Below, one piece after another: positions 6,671 through 14,495 of a stretch of 64,000 nt of DNA (positions are counted from its first letter, which is position 1; every line of letters starts with the position of its first letter). The stretch is from Paenibacillus sp. USDA918EY. Its GTDB lineage: Bacteria; Bacillota; Bacilli; Paenibacillales; Paenibacillaceae. Below the pieces are notes generated by a model. The model was not told the DNA's origin. It saw only the letters and a list, made by a program, of their open reading frames with translations, and ran no database searches. The position numbers were made by a program, and so were the translations under genes. The stretch lies in assembly GCF_009870825.1 (NCBI RefSeq), contig NZ_WTWY01000001.1, positions 248,001 to 312,000 of the forward strand, written 5' to 3'.

Positions 6671-8107
6671 TTGAAGAGCGGGTTGCTTAAGAATGTCCAT
6701 CCGGAAAAGCGGTTTGAACAAGTGTATGACTATATTTTGGAACGAATCCGCCGGGGGGAATGGAAGGAGCATGAGAAACTCCCTTCGATCCGCATGCTGG
6801 CGGCGGAATTCGGCGTGCACCGGTTGACCGTGTTCAAAGCCTACCAATTGCTGAAACAAGAGAATAAGGTGTATGTCAGGGACAAGTCCGGTTATTATGT
6901 TCAGCCGGGCAGCCTGCTGTCCCCTGCTGCGCAGCAGGATCCGATCGTCTCCGCTTACGTTCATGAAAGCCATCTTTCCGAAATTCATCAGGTGGAGGCG
7001 GCTTATCAATTTTCCAAAGCGCTGCTCGACCCGAATCTGCTGCCGAACCGTTATTTTTCCGAATATGTGAAAAACGTGTTTGATCTGTATCCCAAAGTGC
7101 TGGGCACCTACTCGACCACGCAGGGCGACTTGGAGCTGAGGGAGGCGCTAACGCGCTATTTTACGAAACGGTATCGCTTCGATCTGACCCATGACGAAGT
7201 GCTGATTACTTCCGGTTCGCAGGAAGCGATCGATCTTATCGCAAGAGTGTTGGTCAGGCCGCGGGATTCCGTATTGATTGACAGGCCGACCTACAGTCCG
7301 GCGATCGACGTGTTTCGGAGGCAAGGAGCCCATTTGGTGCCGATCGGGATTGGTCCGGACGGATACCGGCTGGATCAGGTGGAAGAGCTGATGAAGAAGC
7401 ATAAACCGCGCCTTTTTTATCTCAACCCCACCTTTCAGAACCCGACGGGGTACACCGTGCCTGCGGAGCAGCGGAAGCGGCTGGCGGATCTCGCGGCCGA
7501 GTATCGGTGCTTGCTGATCGAGGACGACCCCTGCCCGGATATCTATTTCGGACACGAACCACCGCTTCCGTTTTTCGCATACGATACGGCCGGGATGACG
7601 ATATATATCCGCAGCTTCAGCAAATATGTCGCCCCGGGCTTAAGCATTGCCATGGTAGCCTGCCGCCCCGGTCTGATGAGCTATTTGGTGAAGGCAAAAT
7701 CGCTGTCGGACAGCGGAACGCCGCTTTTGAATCAGAAGATCTTTTTGCATTATTTTTTTTCGGAGCGGATGCAGCGGCATTTGGAAAAACTTCGGACGGC
7801 GCTTGCGATCCGCAAGGACGTTATGGAGGAAGAGCTGGCCGGAACGGGCTGGGAGTGGAAGAGTCCCGAAGGCGGCTTTAATTTGTGGATCAAATTGCCG
7901 GAATCAACCCCGATGGAGCGCCTTCTCGTGACAAGCAGGGAGCAATCCATCAGCTTCGTCCCGGGCTCGATCTGCGACCCGCTCAGGGAGTTGAAGACTT
8001 GGATCCGATTGAGTTATTCCTTTTTGAACGAGCAGCAATTGCGGGAGGGATTACGGCGATTTGCCGGGATTTATCGGGAGCTGACTACAGGAAGTAACGA
8101 AGGTTGA
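6671..8107 (+). CDS. MocR/PdxR-type regulator (GntR HTH fused to aminotransferase-like domain)
   Basis: 478 residues from the TTG at 6671, preceded by AGGGAGGG. Residues about 10-80 are a GntR winged helix (VYDYILERIRRGEW...LPSIRMLAAEFGVHRLTVFKAYQLL). The rest is a fold-type I PLP-dependent aminotransferase domain: TQGDLELREALTRYF, ITSGSQEAIDLIARV, YLNPTFQNPTGYTV and SFSKYVAPGLS, in which K318 would bind PLP. Length is typical of MocR proteins. Such proteins sense PLP or amino compounds and usually regulate an adjacent gene; here the target is most likely the divergent EamA transporter. A terminator follows directly. Confidence 0.9.
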   Translation: MKSGLLKNVHPEKRFEQVYDYILERIRRGEWKEHEKLPSIRMLAAEFGVHRLTVFKAYQLLKQENKVYVRDKSGYYVQPGSLLSPAAQQDPIVSAYVHESHLSEIHQVEAAYQFSKALLDPNLLPNRYFSEYVKNVFDLYPKVLGTYSTTQGDLELREALTRYFTKRYRFDLTHDEVLITSGSQEAIDLIARVLVRPRDSVLIDRPTYSPAIDVFRRQGAHLVPIGIGPDGYRLDQVEELMKKHKPRLFYLNPTFQNPTGYTVPAEQRKRLADLAAEYRCLLIEDDPCPDIYFGHEPPLPFFAYDTAGMTIYIRSFSKYVAPGLSIAMVACRPGLMSYLVKAKSLSDSGTPLLNQKIFLHYFFSERMQRHLEKLRTALAIRKDVMEEELAGTGWEWKSPEGGFNLWIKLPESTPMERLLVTSREQSISFVPGSICDPLRELKTWIRLSYSFLNEQQLREGLRRFAGIYRELTTGSNEG

Positions 8108-8133
8108 ATAATTTTTCTCAGGAGTGAAAAGAA

Positions 8134-8173
8134 AGCCCCTTTCAGGTTCATGAACTTGAAAGAGGCTGTTTTT
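8134..8173 (+). terminator. intrinsic terminator of the MocR gene
   Basis: AGCCCCTTTCAGGTTC pairs with GAACTTGAAAGAGGCT and is followed by GTTTTTAT. A diverged copy lacking the T-run is found at 2615-2646. Confidence 0.8.
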
Positions 8174-8219
8174 ATCCATGTTGCGCCTTCGTTTCCTTGC
8201 TCCCGTTTTATCTTCCCGC

Positions 8220-8383
8220 AGCTTTATCTCCGCGAAGAATCATGCAGGCGCTGGTTGTGTATGCAACAAGGCTTCACAAGAAATATCAAGAAAAATAAAC
8301 CAATTCCTCTTATTATTAAAGATAGAGCGAGACAAATGAATGAACAAATACAGCTTATGATGGATTGGATCGAAGCAAATTAA
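8220..8383 (+). other. possible C-terminal gene fragment
   Basis: An open frame ends with RNIKKNKPIPLIIKDRAR and then QMNEQIQLMMDWIEAN before a TAA. The last ~30 residues look like an ordinary helical protein end, but there is no ribosome site or recognisable upstream domain. I cannot name a family. Base composition turns AT-rich here and stays so through the next gene, so this may be the edge of an acquired segment. Confidence 0.25.
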
Positions 8384-8438
8384 AAAAATAAGTTTTCATT
8401 AGATGAACTATCAAATTATAAATGGGGAGCGGTATAAA

Positions 8439-9146
8439 ATGAATATTTCTAAAAAAATCGAAGTCGATAAACTGCGCCGTAATAGAAGTGAATTGTTTGA
8501 TAAAGATGTATTACATATTTTAAATGGTCAGGTTATGTATGAGGAATTTAAAAAGAACAGATTGATGGGCGATTCCGATTATGCTCCATTTAATGAAGCG
8601 ATGTGCGTGAATGCGACTACGGACCGAATATTTGATGAAGAATTTATAAATGTTCGGGCTGCGGGTCATCATGAATCGGTAGAGGGATATATTGAAAAGG
8701 TAATCGCTCCTTTAGCCAATCTCTTTAATAAAGAGTATAAATGTATCGTATTATGGTTTGGTGAAGACATGTTTTGTCAAATGAACCAGCTTACCCTGCT
8801 TTCCTATCTTGAGCAGTCAGGTTATAAGGGGAAAGTGTTTTTAAATCGTTTCAGGGAGGATGAATTTAAAGTTCATCAAACCGAACTTAAATTAGGTCAT
8901 TATGATTCAGTATATAAAGAGGTGTTGGTCAATCATACGAAACCATCGAATGAACTAATTCCGGTTATGTATCAAGCAATAAACATATATTTAGATATGC
9001 TAAACGAAGATAATGAAGTGGTAAAATATATAAATAAAAACAGAAATCTGCCAACAAAAGAATTAATCAAGAGGTTGTTTGAACGTTTCCCAACGGTAGG
9101 TTACGGGGATTTACAATATATGGAGCTCATTGATAAATTAAGATGA
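8439..9146 (+). CDS. DUF1835-like protein of unknown function
   Basis: 235 residues from ATG 8439, about 10 nt after GGGGAG. The arrangement LHILNGQVMYEEFKK, then PFNEAMCVNA, then IVLWFGEDMFCQMNQLTLLSYLEQ resembles the DUF1835 family: an N-terminal 'H-I-x-N-G' strand, a central N-E-A, and a 'x-L-W-F-x-x-D-x-x-x-Q' block. The family has no established function. The gene is clearly more AT-rich than its neighbours, with AAA/AAT/TTA codons prominent, which suggests later acquisition. There is no signal peptide or membrane segment. The family assignment is tentative. Confidence 0.6.
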   Translation: MNISKKIEVDKLRRNRSELFDKDVLHILNGQVMYEEFKKNRLMGDSDYAPFNEAMCVNATTDRIFDEEFINVRAAGHHESVEGYIEKVIAPLANLFNKEYKCIVLWFGEDMFCQMNQLTLLSYLEQSGYKGKVFLNRFREDEFKVHQTELKLGHYDSVYKEVLVNHTKPSNELIPVMYQAINIYLDMLNEDNEVVKYINKNRNLPTKELIKRLFERFPTVGYGDLQYMELIDKLR

Positions 9147-9353
9147 AAAATCCTTTGGGGAGGTGACAAGTCAAGCAATTGCTAAACCCACGTTTTTTCT
9201 TCTGTTTCGCCCGCATCTGTATTATTGAATTCATTTCAGCTCCTCGTGTCGATAGAGGTATCATAACGAGAAAAACTGAGGAATTATAGCGACTTATTTA
9301 CGCGTTAATAAAGAAATGGAACCCGAATCATATTGAAAGGAAAGTAAAGCCCC

Positions 9354-9896
9354 ATGTTTAGAGCCGAAATGGATGAACATACATACCTGGCTATTCTCGA
9401 GGAGAGGCATGCCCAGGAATTATTTGATTTAATTAACGAAAGTCGTGACTCAATAAGAAAATGGCTTGATTTTCCCGATAAAACAATTGCCGTCGACGAT
9501 ACAAAGGCTTTTATTCGCCGGTCTTTAAGCAGATTTGCCAACAATAACGGATACTGGGCAGGGATTTGGCATCACGGGCAAATTGCCGGATCGATCGGTT
9601 TTTTGTGGATCGATTGGGATGCTAAAAGGACAGAAATAGGTTATTGGTTGGGATCGGAATTCGAAGGAAACGGCCTGATGACGAAAGCTTGCCATGCTTT
9701 TATTGCTCACGCCTTCAATGAGCTGCATTTGCGAAAAATCGAGATCGGGGCAGCCACGAACAATATCAAGAGCAGGGCAATTCCGGAACGTCTGGGATTT
9801 ACGCAAGAGGGGATCATGAGAAACTATGAGCGGCTGCATGATCAATACCTTGACCGGGTGGTTTACGGTCTTATTAAAGATGAATGGCATCGTTAA
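9354..9896 (+). CDS. GNAT acetyltransferase, RimL/YdaF-like
   Basis: 180 residues. It has the layout of ribosomal-protein-serine acetyltransferase-type GNATs: an N-terminal EERHAQELFDLINESRDSIRKWLDF, the strand IAGSIGFLWIDWDAKRTEIGYWL, the CoA loop EFEGNGLMTKACHAFIAHAF, and IEIGAATNNIKSRAIPERLGFTQEG with the N-x-x-S-x-x-x-x-x-x-x-G-F pattern. Close relatives acetylate ribosomal proteins or polyamines; the actual substrate is unknown. It is probably a single-gene unit. Confidence 0.85.
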   Translation: MFRAEMDEHTYLAILEERHAQELFDLINESRDSIRKWLDFPDKTIAVDDTKAFIRRSLSRFANNNGYWAGIWHHGQIAGSIGFLWIDWDAKRTEIGYWLGSEFEGNGLMTKACHAFIAHAFNELHLRKIEIGAATNNIKSRAIPERLGFTQEGIMRNYERLHDQYLDRVVYGLIKDEWHR

Positions 9897-10044
9897 GGGG
9901 AGGCGTTCAATAAGCGAAGGGAAAATACGCTTGAGCTCTATTTAGTAGTATAAATCAGAGAAAAAGAGGAGTCTATAACTTTTGGGGGATATCATGTAAA
10001 GTGGTTATACCCGGCCGGGAGTTTGTGAACGCGGAGGTTCAAGG

Positions 10045-11030
10045 ATGGTAACCCCAGAAATGTTGTCCAAAGCTGCAAAATCGTTTGCGTTTGATGTTCG
10101 TACACTTCGGTTGATCAGCAGATCAACGAATGAGGTGTATCGTTTTACCAAAAATAATGAAAGCTTCATCTTGCGGTTATCCGAAAAACCCCTTGCCTAT
10201 GCAGAAAAAATAAGGGGAGAACTCGATTGGCTGCAATTTTTGGCGCAAAACGGGGTACGCGTATCGCTGCCGGTAAAAACGATCGATCATGACATCATGG
10301 CTGTTTTTGCCGACGATGAAACGTGTTTTATCGCAACGGTTTTTGAAATGGCGCCCGGTACGTTTTTTGACAAAAATGATCCGCTTTTGTGGGGGGGAGC
10401 CGTCTTTAAGCAATGGGGAGAGACCATGGGGAAGATGCATCGGCTCTCTAGACGCTTTATACCTTCTAATGATGCTGAAAAGCGGGAGGACTGGAGCAGG
10501 TCGAAAATAGATAACCCGTATTTGCGGCATGGCAAGTATGCTGTTCTGCTCGAAAAATTAAGAAAGCTCGAAAATATTATGGATTCCCTTCCCCGTGAAG
10601 GAGAAGCATACGGACTGATCCATAATGATTTTCACCCCTATAATTTTCATGTCGACGGGGATTTGATGACGGTATTTGATTTTGATGACTGCCTTTACGG
10701 ATGGTTTTCGCTGGATATTGCCATCGCGGCAGCGCATGCCGTTTGGGGGGATCCCCGAAAGAGGATCGGAAGTCCAAAAACGAATTCGCTCAAAAGTTTC
10801 TGAACGATTTTCTTGAAGGATATTTCAAGCATCATCATCTTGATCATGAATGGATTGAGCGGATTCCGATGTTTATGGACTTTAGGAATATATGCTCGTT
10901 TTTTTGGTGGCTCCATCCTTGGAACGGGGATGAAAACAAGTTAAGCGACGCCCAGAAAAATGCTATCGATCAAGCTGTACGTTTCATCGAAAACGGCCGA
11001 TCTTTTGACGGCTGCGAGTTTCGGATATAG
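10045..11030 (+). pseudogene. APH-family phosphotransferase, frameshifted in a poly-G run
   Basis: The first part (from ATG 10045) shows an APH/choline-kinase fold: NEVYRFTKNNESFILRLSEK for nucleotide binding, GLIHNDFHPYNFHVDG as the catalytic loop (Brenner motif H-N-D-x-x-x-x-N), and VFDFDDCLYGWFSLDIA with the metal-binding D. The frame breaks at G6 (10745-10750). Adding one G restores continuity into NEFAQKFLNDFLEGYFKHH...FIENGRSFDGCEFRI, the expected C-terminal lobe, ending at 11030. It is either a true single-base mutation, a slippage-prone tract or a sequencing error. Such kinases phosphorylate small alcohols or aminoglycosides; the substrate is unknown. A homologous gene with a similar fault is at 49722. 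Confidence 0.75.
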
Positions 11031-11080
11031 CAAACATGATCTACCGGAACAAGGGTATCGGTTGGGTGGCATATCTGGAA

Positions 11081-11227
11081 TATTGGAAATACGGGAGCAC
11101 GCAAAGGGCCCATTTGCATTATGAAATTCGAATCGATGGCAGTCCGGTTGATATCGTTGCCTTATCTCATGGTATTCAGCCCTATCATTCAAGATACGGA
11201 AATATAGGAGCGAAAATATTGGGATAA
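11081..11227 (+). pseudogene. fragment of an M23 peptidase C terminus
   Basis: The frame contains YGSTQRAHLHYEIRIDGSPVD, matching the end of the M23/LytM metallopeptidase domain, where H-x-H and the following 'E-I/V...G-x-P-V-D-P' are conserved. Nothing of the earlier domain (the HxxxD motif) is present upstream. The fragment starts inside the end of the broken phosphotransferase region and is followed by a terminator, so it appears to be the leftover 3' end of a cell-wall hydrolase gene. Confidence 0.55.
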
Positions 11228-11250
11228 TGCTTGAAAGCAGGGAAGACATA

Positions 11251-11283
11251 AAGCCACCGGATCTTGGAAAACCGATGGCTTTT
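11251..11283 (+). terminator. intrinsic terminator after the M23 fragment
   Basis: AAGCCACCGG pairs with CCGATGGCTTTT around an A-rich loop, followed by T residues. It fits the 3' end of the former M23 gene. Confidence 0.5.
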
Positions 11284-11356
11284 CGGTTCATCTAGTATAT
11301 AGAGAGAGCTCAATCAAGGTTTTATAAATTATGCAGCGGATTATAGCCCAGGCATA

Positions 11357-11488
11357 GGTCAAGGAAAGGTTTGGCGGTTAAGTGCTGTGTCAGATTTTTC
11401 CGCCGATCGATCCGTTAAGCTGAACCGTATCACAAGGATCATTTTTGATAATGCATTGGGATTTCGTGTGAGCTTGAGTATTGGGTGA
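11357..11488 (+). pseudogene. 'VKLNRI' family relic, copy 1
   Basis: The frame reads GKVWRLSAVSDFSADRSVKL, NRITRIIFDN, ALGFRVSLSIG and a TGA. It shares the 19-bp core CCGTTAAGCTGAACCGTAT (11412-11430) with relics at 16304 and 17440. It also shares at the protein level W-[RK]-L, F-[SA]-A-D, VKLNRI and LGF-x-V with copy 2. There is no start codon with a ribosome site. The family is unknown to me; the pattern of protein-level conservation says the ancestor was coding. Confidence 0.5.
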
Positions 11489-11498
11489 ACGTCATGCG

Positions 11499-12371
11499 TC
11501 ATGGGTGATTTTTCTTGGCTTTAAAATAATGAAAAAATGTACTTTCTAACTTTTCTCCCTTTGATCCATAGTTTTCAGCAGATACCGTATTATTTTTTTT
11601 GCCTTTAAGCATGCTGTTGTTGTCGCCATGTCCAAGTACCCAAGTGACCAAAGGGAATTTGACGATTTTACAAGGTCTGCGCAACGTTCTCAAGTTTCGG
11701 ATTACTTTGGGATGGGCTTTGAGAACGAGGTGAAACGGCTCTTTTATGGCACTGTTCGTCTTTGGGGTCAGCGGAAAATCTTTATTGGCAAAATAAAAGA
11801 CCGCACTGCTGCCGCATCCTATATAAAAACGTTTCTTCCTCAGCCACACCTCTTTTTTTACTAAATTCACCATCATTCCCGTGTCCATCACAAAATTCTT
11901 CCCCGAGGGCTGCGATCGAATATAATGTACGAGCCTATGATGTGCCCAGTCATCGGAATCGAAAGGCATAAAATAGCCGGAAAATCCTATTTTTCTTAAA
12001 TACGCTCCAATCACTTTGCGTTTACGGATTTTGTCTTGGCTGAATCCTTTTGGATTCGATGGGGGTGGAAAGTTTACAGGCAACCATGTTACACGTTTAT
12101 GCCGCATTTCCTTAATGTCAGGCCTTTCATGACCTGCAACAATCACACGAAAATGGGGGTCTGTATTGTTTAGAATCGAACGCAATGTTTTTGCCAAGTT
12201 GGATTGAACCTGATTCCAATTTCGAGAAACGATTTTACTTTTCAAAGATATTGCAAATGCCACTTCTGCCTTGTTCTTGTTGACGTGTTTGTTTAAAAAG
12301 TATGTTTCCACCAGCTTTAATTGTTTTTTGGTCGAATAAATCGAGCTTGTTCCAGTTATATGGCGACTCAA
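11499..12371 (-). CDS. glycosyltransferase-like protein (GT-A fold, AT-rich gene)
   Basis: About 290 residues from TTG 12371, which follows AAAGGAGGG at 7-9 nt; the ATG at 12392 precedes that ribosome site. VAFAISLKSK and NTDPHFRVIVAGHERPD resemble the first strands of a nucleotide-sugar transferase. GYFMPFDSDDWAHHRLVHYI carries the D-x-D metal motif (DSDD). No signal peptide or membrane helix is seen, so it acts in the cytosol. Codon use is AT-rich compared with flanking genes, as in the GT2 gene at 12689. With the sugar nucleotide genes downstream it suggests surface or spore polysaccharide synthesis. Confidence 0.6.
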   Translation of the reverse strand: MSRHITGTSSIYSTKKQLKLVETYFLNKHVNKNKAEVAFAISLKSKIVSRNWNQVQSNLAKTLRSILNNTDPHFRVIVAGHERPDIKEMRHKRVTWLPVNFPPPSNPKGFSQDKIRKRKVIGAYLRKIGFSGYFMPFDSDDWAHHRLVHYIRSQPSGKNFVMDTGMMVNLVKKEVWLRKKRFYIGCGSSAVFYFANKDFPLTPKTNSAIKEPFHLVLKAHPKVIRNLRTLRRPCKIVKFPLVTWVLGHGDNNSMLKGKKNNTVSAENYGSKGEKLESTFFHYFKAKKNHP

Positions 12372-12514
12372 TGAGTACCCTCCTTTATCCATCCATTTGT
12401 CTTTGCTGTACGTTCCTTTTACATTCCGTTGCTCCTTTAGCTTATGCCGAAACCGTTATAAGGATTGGGTTTTAATCGGGTACAGTGTCAGCACGCCGTT
12501 TCTCCTTTGATTGT

Positions 12515-12534
12515 CGGTGAACTGCAGTTCACCG
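12515..12534. repeat. 20-bp perfect palindrome between divergent glycosyltransferase genes
   Basis: CGGTGAACTGCAGTTCACCG is a perfect palindrome in the 317-bp region between the two divergent glycosyltransferase genes. A perfect dyad of this length without a spacer or T-run looks like a dimeric regulator site rather than a terminator. No regulator gene is adjacent. Otherwise this gap holds the putative promoters of both genes and nothing else that I can recognise. Confidence 0.4.
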
Positions 12535-12688
12535 TCACCGTACATAAGAAATCGCCCCCCCACCTTCCATCAGCGGAAGTGAGCGGTGACAGTACAACCG
12601 CCGTTACTCTGTAAAAATGATTTCGTATATTAATGTTAAAAAATACAATCGGTTCAATTTCATCCATGGGAGAAAGGGTTGGTAAACG

Positions 12689-13384
12689 TTGGTTTCCATT
12701 ATTGCTTGTACGGAGCGGCCTTCATTTATGAACAATGTTTTCGCGAATTATGAACGGCAAAGTTATAAAAATAAAGAATTGATCATTGTTTTAAACCGGG
12801 ATGACATGGACATTAACAAGTGGAGAAAAAAAGCGAGTCAATACAAGAACGTGTCTGTTTATCGAGTCCCTCAGAGATATCAGCTGGGCAAATGTTTAAA
12901 TTTTGGCATTCAGAGGGCAAAACATAGCATTATAGCAAAATTCGATGATGATGATTATTATGGCCGCTACTACTTGGAAGAGTCCGTCAATAAAATGCGT
13001 AGACAAAACGTTCCCGTCATTGGGAAAGGTGCCTGTTTTATATATTTTGAACCCAAAAATGCACTTATGTTATTTAGAGGAAACAGGCAAAACCAATATC
13101 AGGGCTTCATTAAGGGCGGTACGTTGATGTTTAAGAAATCCGTGTGGAGTAATGTAAAGTTTAATGAAAAAAAACTGCATGGAAGCGATGTTGCCTTTTT
13201 GCGCGGATGCAAAAAAAGAGGATATAAAATTTATTCCGTGTCGAAATATAATTATGTTTGTATCAGAAGAAAAGATGTAAATTCCCATACTCAAAAAACA
13301 TCCACGGAAGAATACATGCGCAGGTGCAAATTAGTCAGGTATACAACACGCTATATTCCATATGTAACTAAAAAAGTTTTGTAG
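12689..13384 (+). CDS. family 2 glycosyltransferase
   Basis: 231 residues from TTG 12689, with GAGAAAGGG about 10 nt upstream. It is a compact GT-A protein: MVSIIACTERPSFMNNVFANYERQ and KELIIVLNRDD form the N-terminal strands, and LNFGIQRAKHSIIAKFDDDDYY contains the D-x-D metal and sugar-nucleotide site. GGTLMFKKSVW followed by HGSDVAFLRGCKKRGYKIY matches the acceptor half with the E/D-D-x-x-F-x-x-R-like element. It is cytosolic. The gene is AT-rich and precedes the nucleotidyltransferase and dehydrogenase genes, which may make its donor sugar. Confidence 0.8.
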   Translation: MVSIIACTERPSFMNNVFANYERQSYKNKELIIVLNRDDMDINKWRKKASQYKNVSVYRVPQRYQLGKCLNFGIQRAKHSIIAKFDDDDYYGRYYLEESVNKMRRQNVPVIGKGACFIYFEPKNALMLFRGNRQNQYQGFIKGGTLMFKKSVWSNVKFNEKKLHGSDVAFLRGCKKRGYKIYSVSKYNYVCIRRKDVNSHTQKTSTEEYMRRCKLVRYTTRYIPYVTKKVL

Positions 13385-13505
13385 CGGCATGTGCCACGGT
13401 CCAGTCAATCTGGGCCAATTTTTTTATCAGATTGTCCATGCCAATATTGCGGCTCTATCATAAATTAGTAGCTGACAATATTTAAGTGAATAGGAGGAAA
13501 GCACG

Positions 13506-14495
13506 ATGAAAGGCCTTATACTAGGCGCTGGCAAAGGGACAAGACTATACCCTTTTACTCTCGCGTATCCAAAAACACTTATACCTGTGGCCAATAGACC
13601 TTTACTGCAGCTATGTATTGAGAAATTAAAGAAGCAGGGCATTACGGAGATCGGGATCGTCATTCATCCTTCGCATGAATCTGTAATCAAGGAACAGGCG
13701 GGTACAGGAGAGCGATGGGGGGCGAACATCACTTATATTTATCAAACAGAACCTAAAGGTATTTCGCATGCGATCAGGCAGGCCGAACATTTTATCGGCG
13801 ACGATAGTTTTATACTGCTGTTAGGGGATAATTTGATTTTGGATGATTTGACCGAATTAAAAAACCTAATGATGAATGGTTGCCATGCGGCGTTGATGGT
13901 GTCTGAAGTGAAAAATCCTCAAGACTACGGGATCGTGGAAGTAATCAATGACCGCATTGTCCGACTGGAGGAAAAGCCAAGCGTCCCAAAGTCCAATCTG
14001 GCAATAATCGGTGCATTCGCATTTACTAACACCATATTCAGTGCCTCCGCAGCGATCGAACCTTCTGCTAGAGGAGAATACGAAATAACCGATGCCATTC
14101 AATGGATGTTGGACCAAGGCTGTTCGGTATCCTATTATCTTTCGACAAAGCCTAATATGGATGTAGGTACGTTGGAAAGATGGCTGGAAGCTAATCGCAT
14201 GATGCTGGATAACGGGAAGGAACCCGGAGAAATTGACGGGACAGTGGTTTTGGACAATTGCAAGATCATCGCTCCCGTACGGATCGGTCAAAATTGTGTA
14301 CTCAAGGATTGCGTAATCGGCCCCTATGTTTCTATTAGCGCCGGCAGTAACATTGAAGGATGCCGGATCGAGAACAGCGTTATTTTGAATGGCGCACACT
14401 TGAAACAAGCGGTAAATCCGATAAAAAACAGCGTGATCGGTTTTCGATCCATGATGGTTGGCCTTCATTCGCCAAGGAAGGTGGGAGACGGGTGA
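13506..14495 (+). CDS. glucose-1-phosphate thymidylyltransferase-like nucleotidyltransferase (long form)
   Basis: 329 residues, start ATG 13506 after AGGAGG. The nucleotidyltransferase domain, about 1-235, begins MKGLILGAGKGTRLYPFT with the G-x-G-T-R-L signature and K in YPKTLIPVANRPL, followed by LLLGDNLI and RGEYEITDAIQWM. From about 245 to the end it carries left-handed beta-helix hexapeptides (DNCKIIAPVRIGQNCVLKDCVIGPYVSI). This is the long RmlA/StrD type, which joins dTTP or UTP to glucose-1-phosphate. It overlaps the UDP-sugar dehydrogenase gene by GTGA, so the two are coupled. The donor nucleotide cannot be settled by eye. Confidence 0.85.
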   Translation: MKGLILGAGKGTRLYPFTLAYPKTLIPVANRPLLQLCIEKLKKQGITEIGIVIHPSHESVIKEQAGTGERWGANITYIYQTEPKGISHAIRQAEHFIGDDSFILLLGDNLILDDLTELKNLMMNGCHAALMVSEVKNPQDYGIVEVINDRIVRLEEKPSVPKSNLAIIGAFAFTNTIFSASAAIEPSARGEYEITDAIQWMLDQGCSVSYYLSTKPNMDVGTLERWLEANRMMLDNGKEPGEIDGTVVLDNCKIIAPVRIGQNCVLKDCVIGPYVSISAGSNIEGCRIENSVILNGAHLKQAVNPIKNSVIGFRSMMVGLHSPRKVGDG

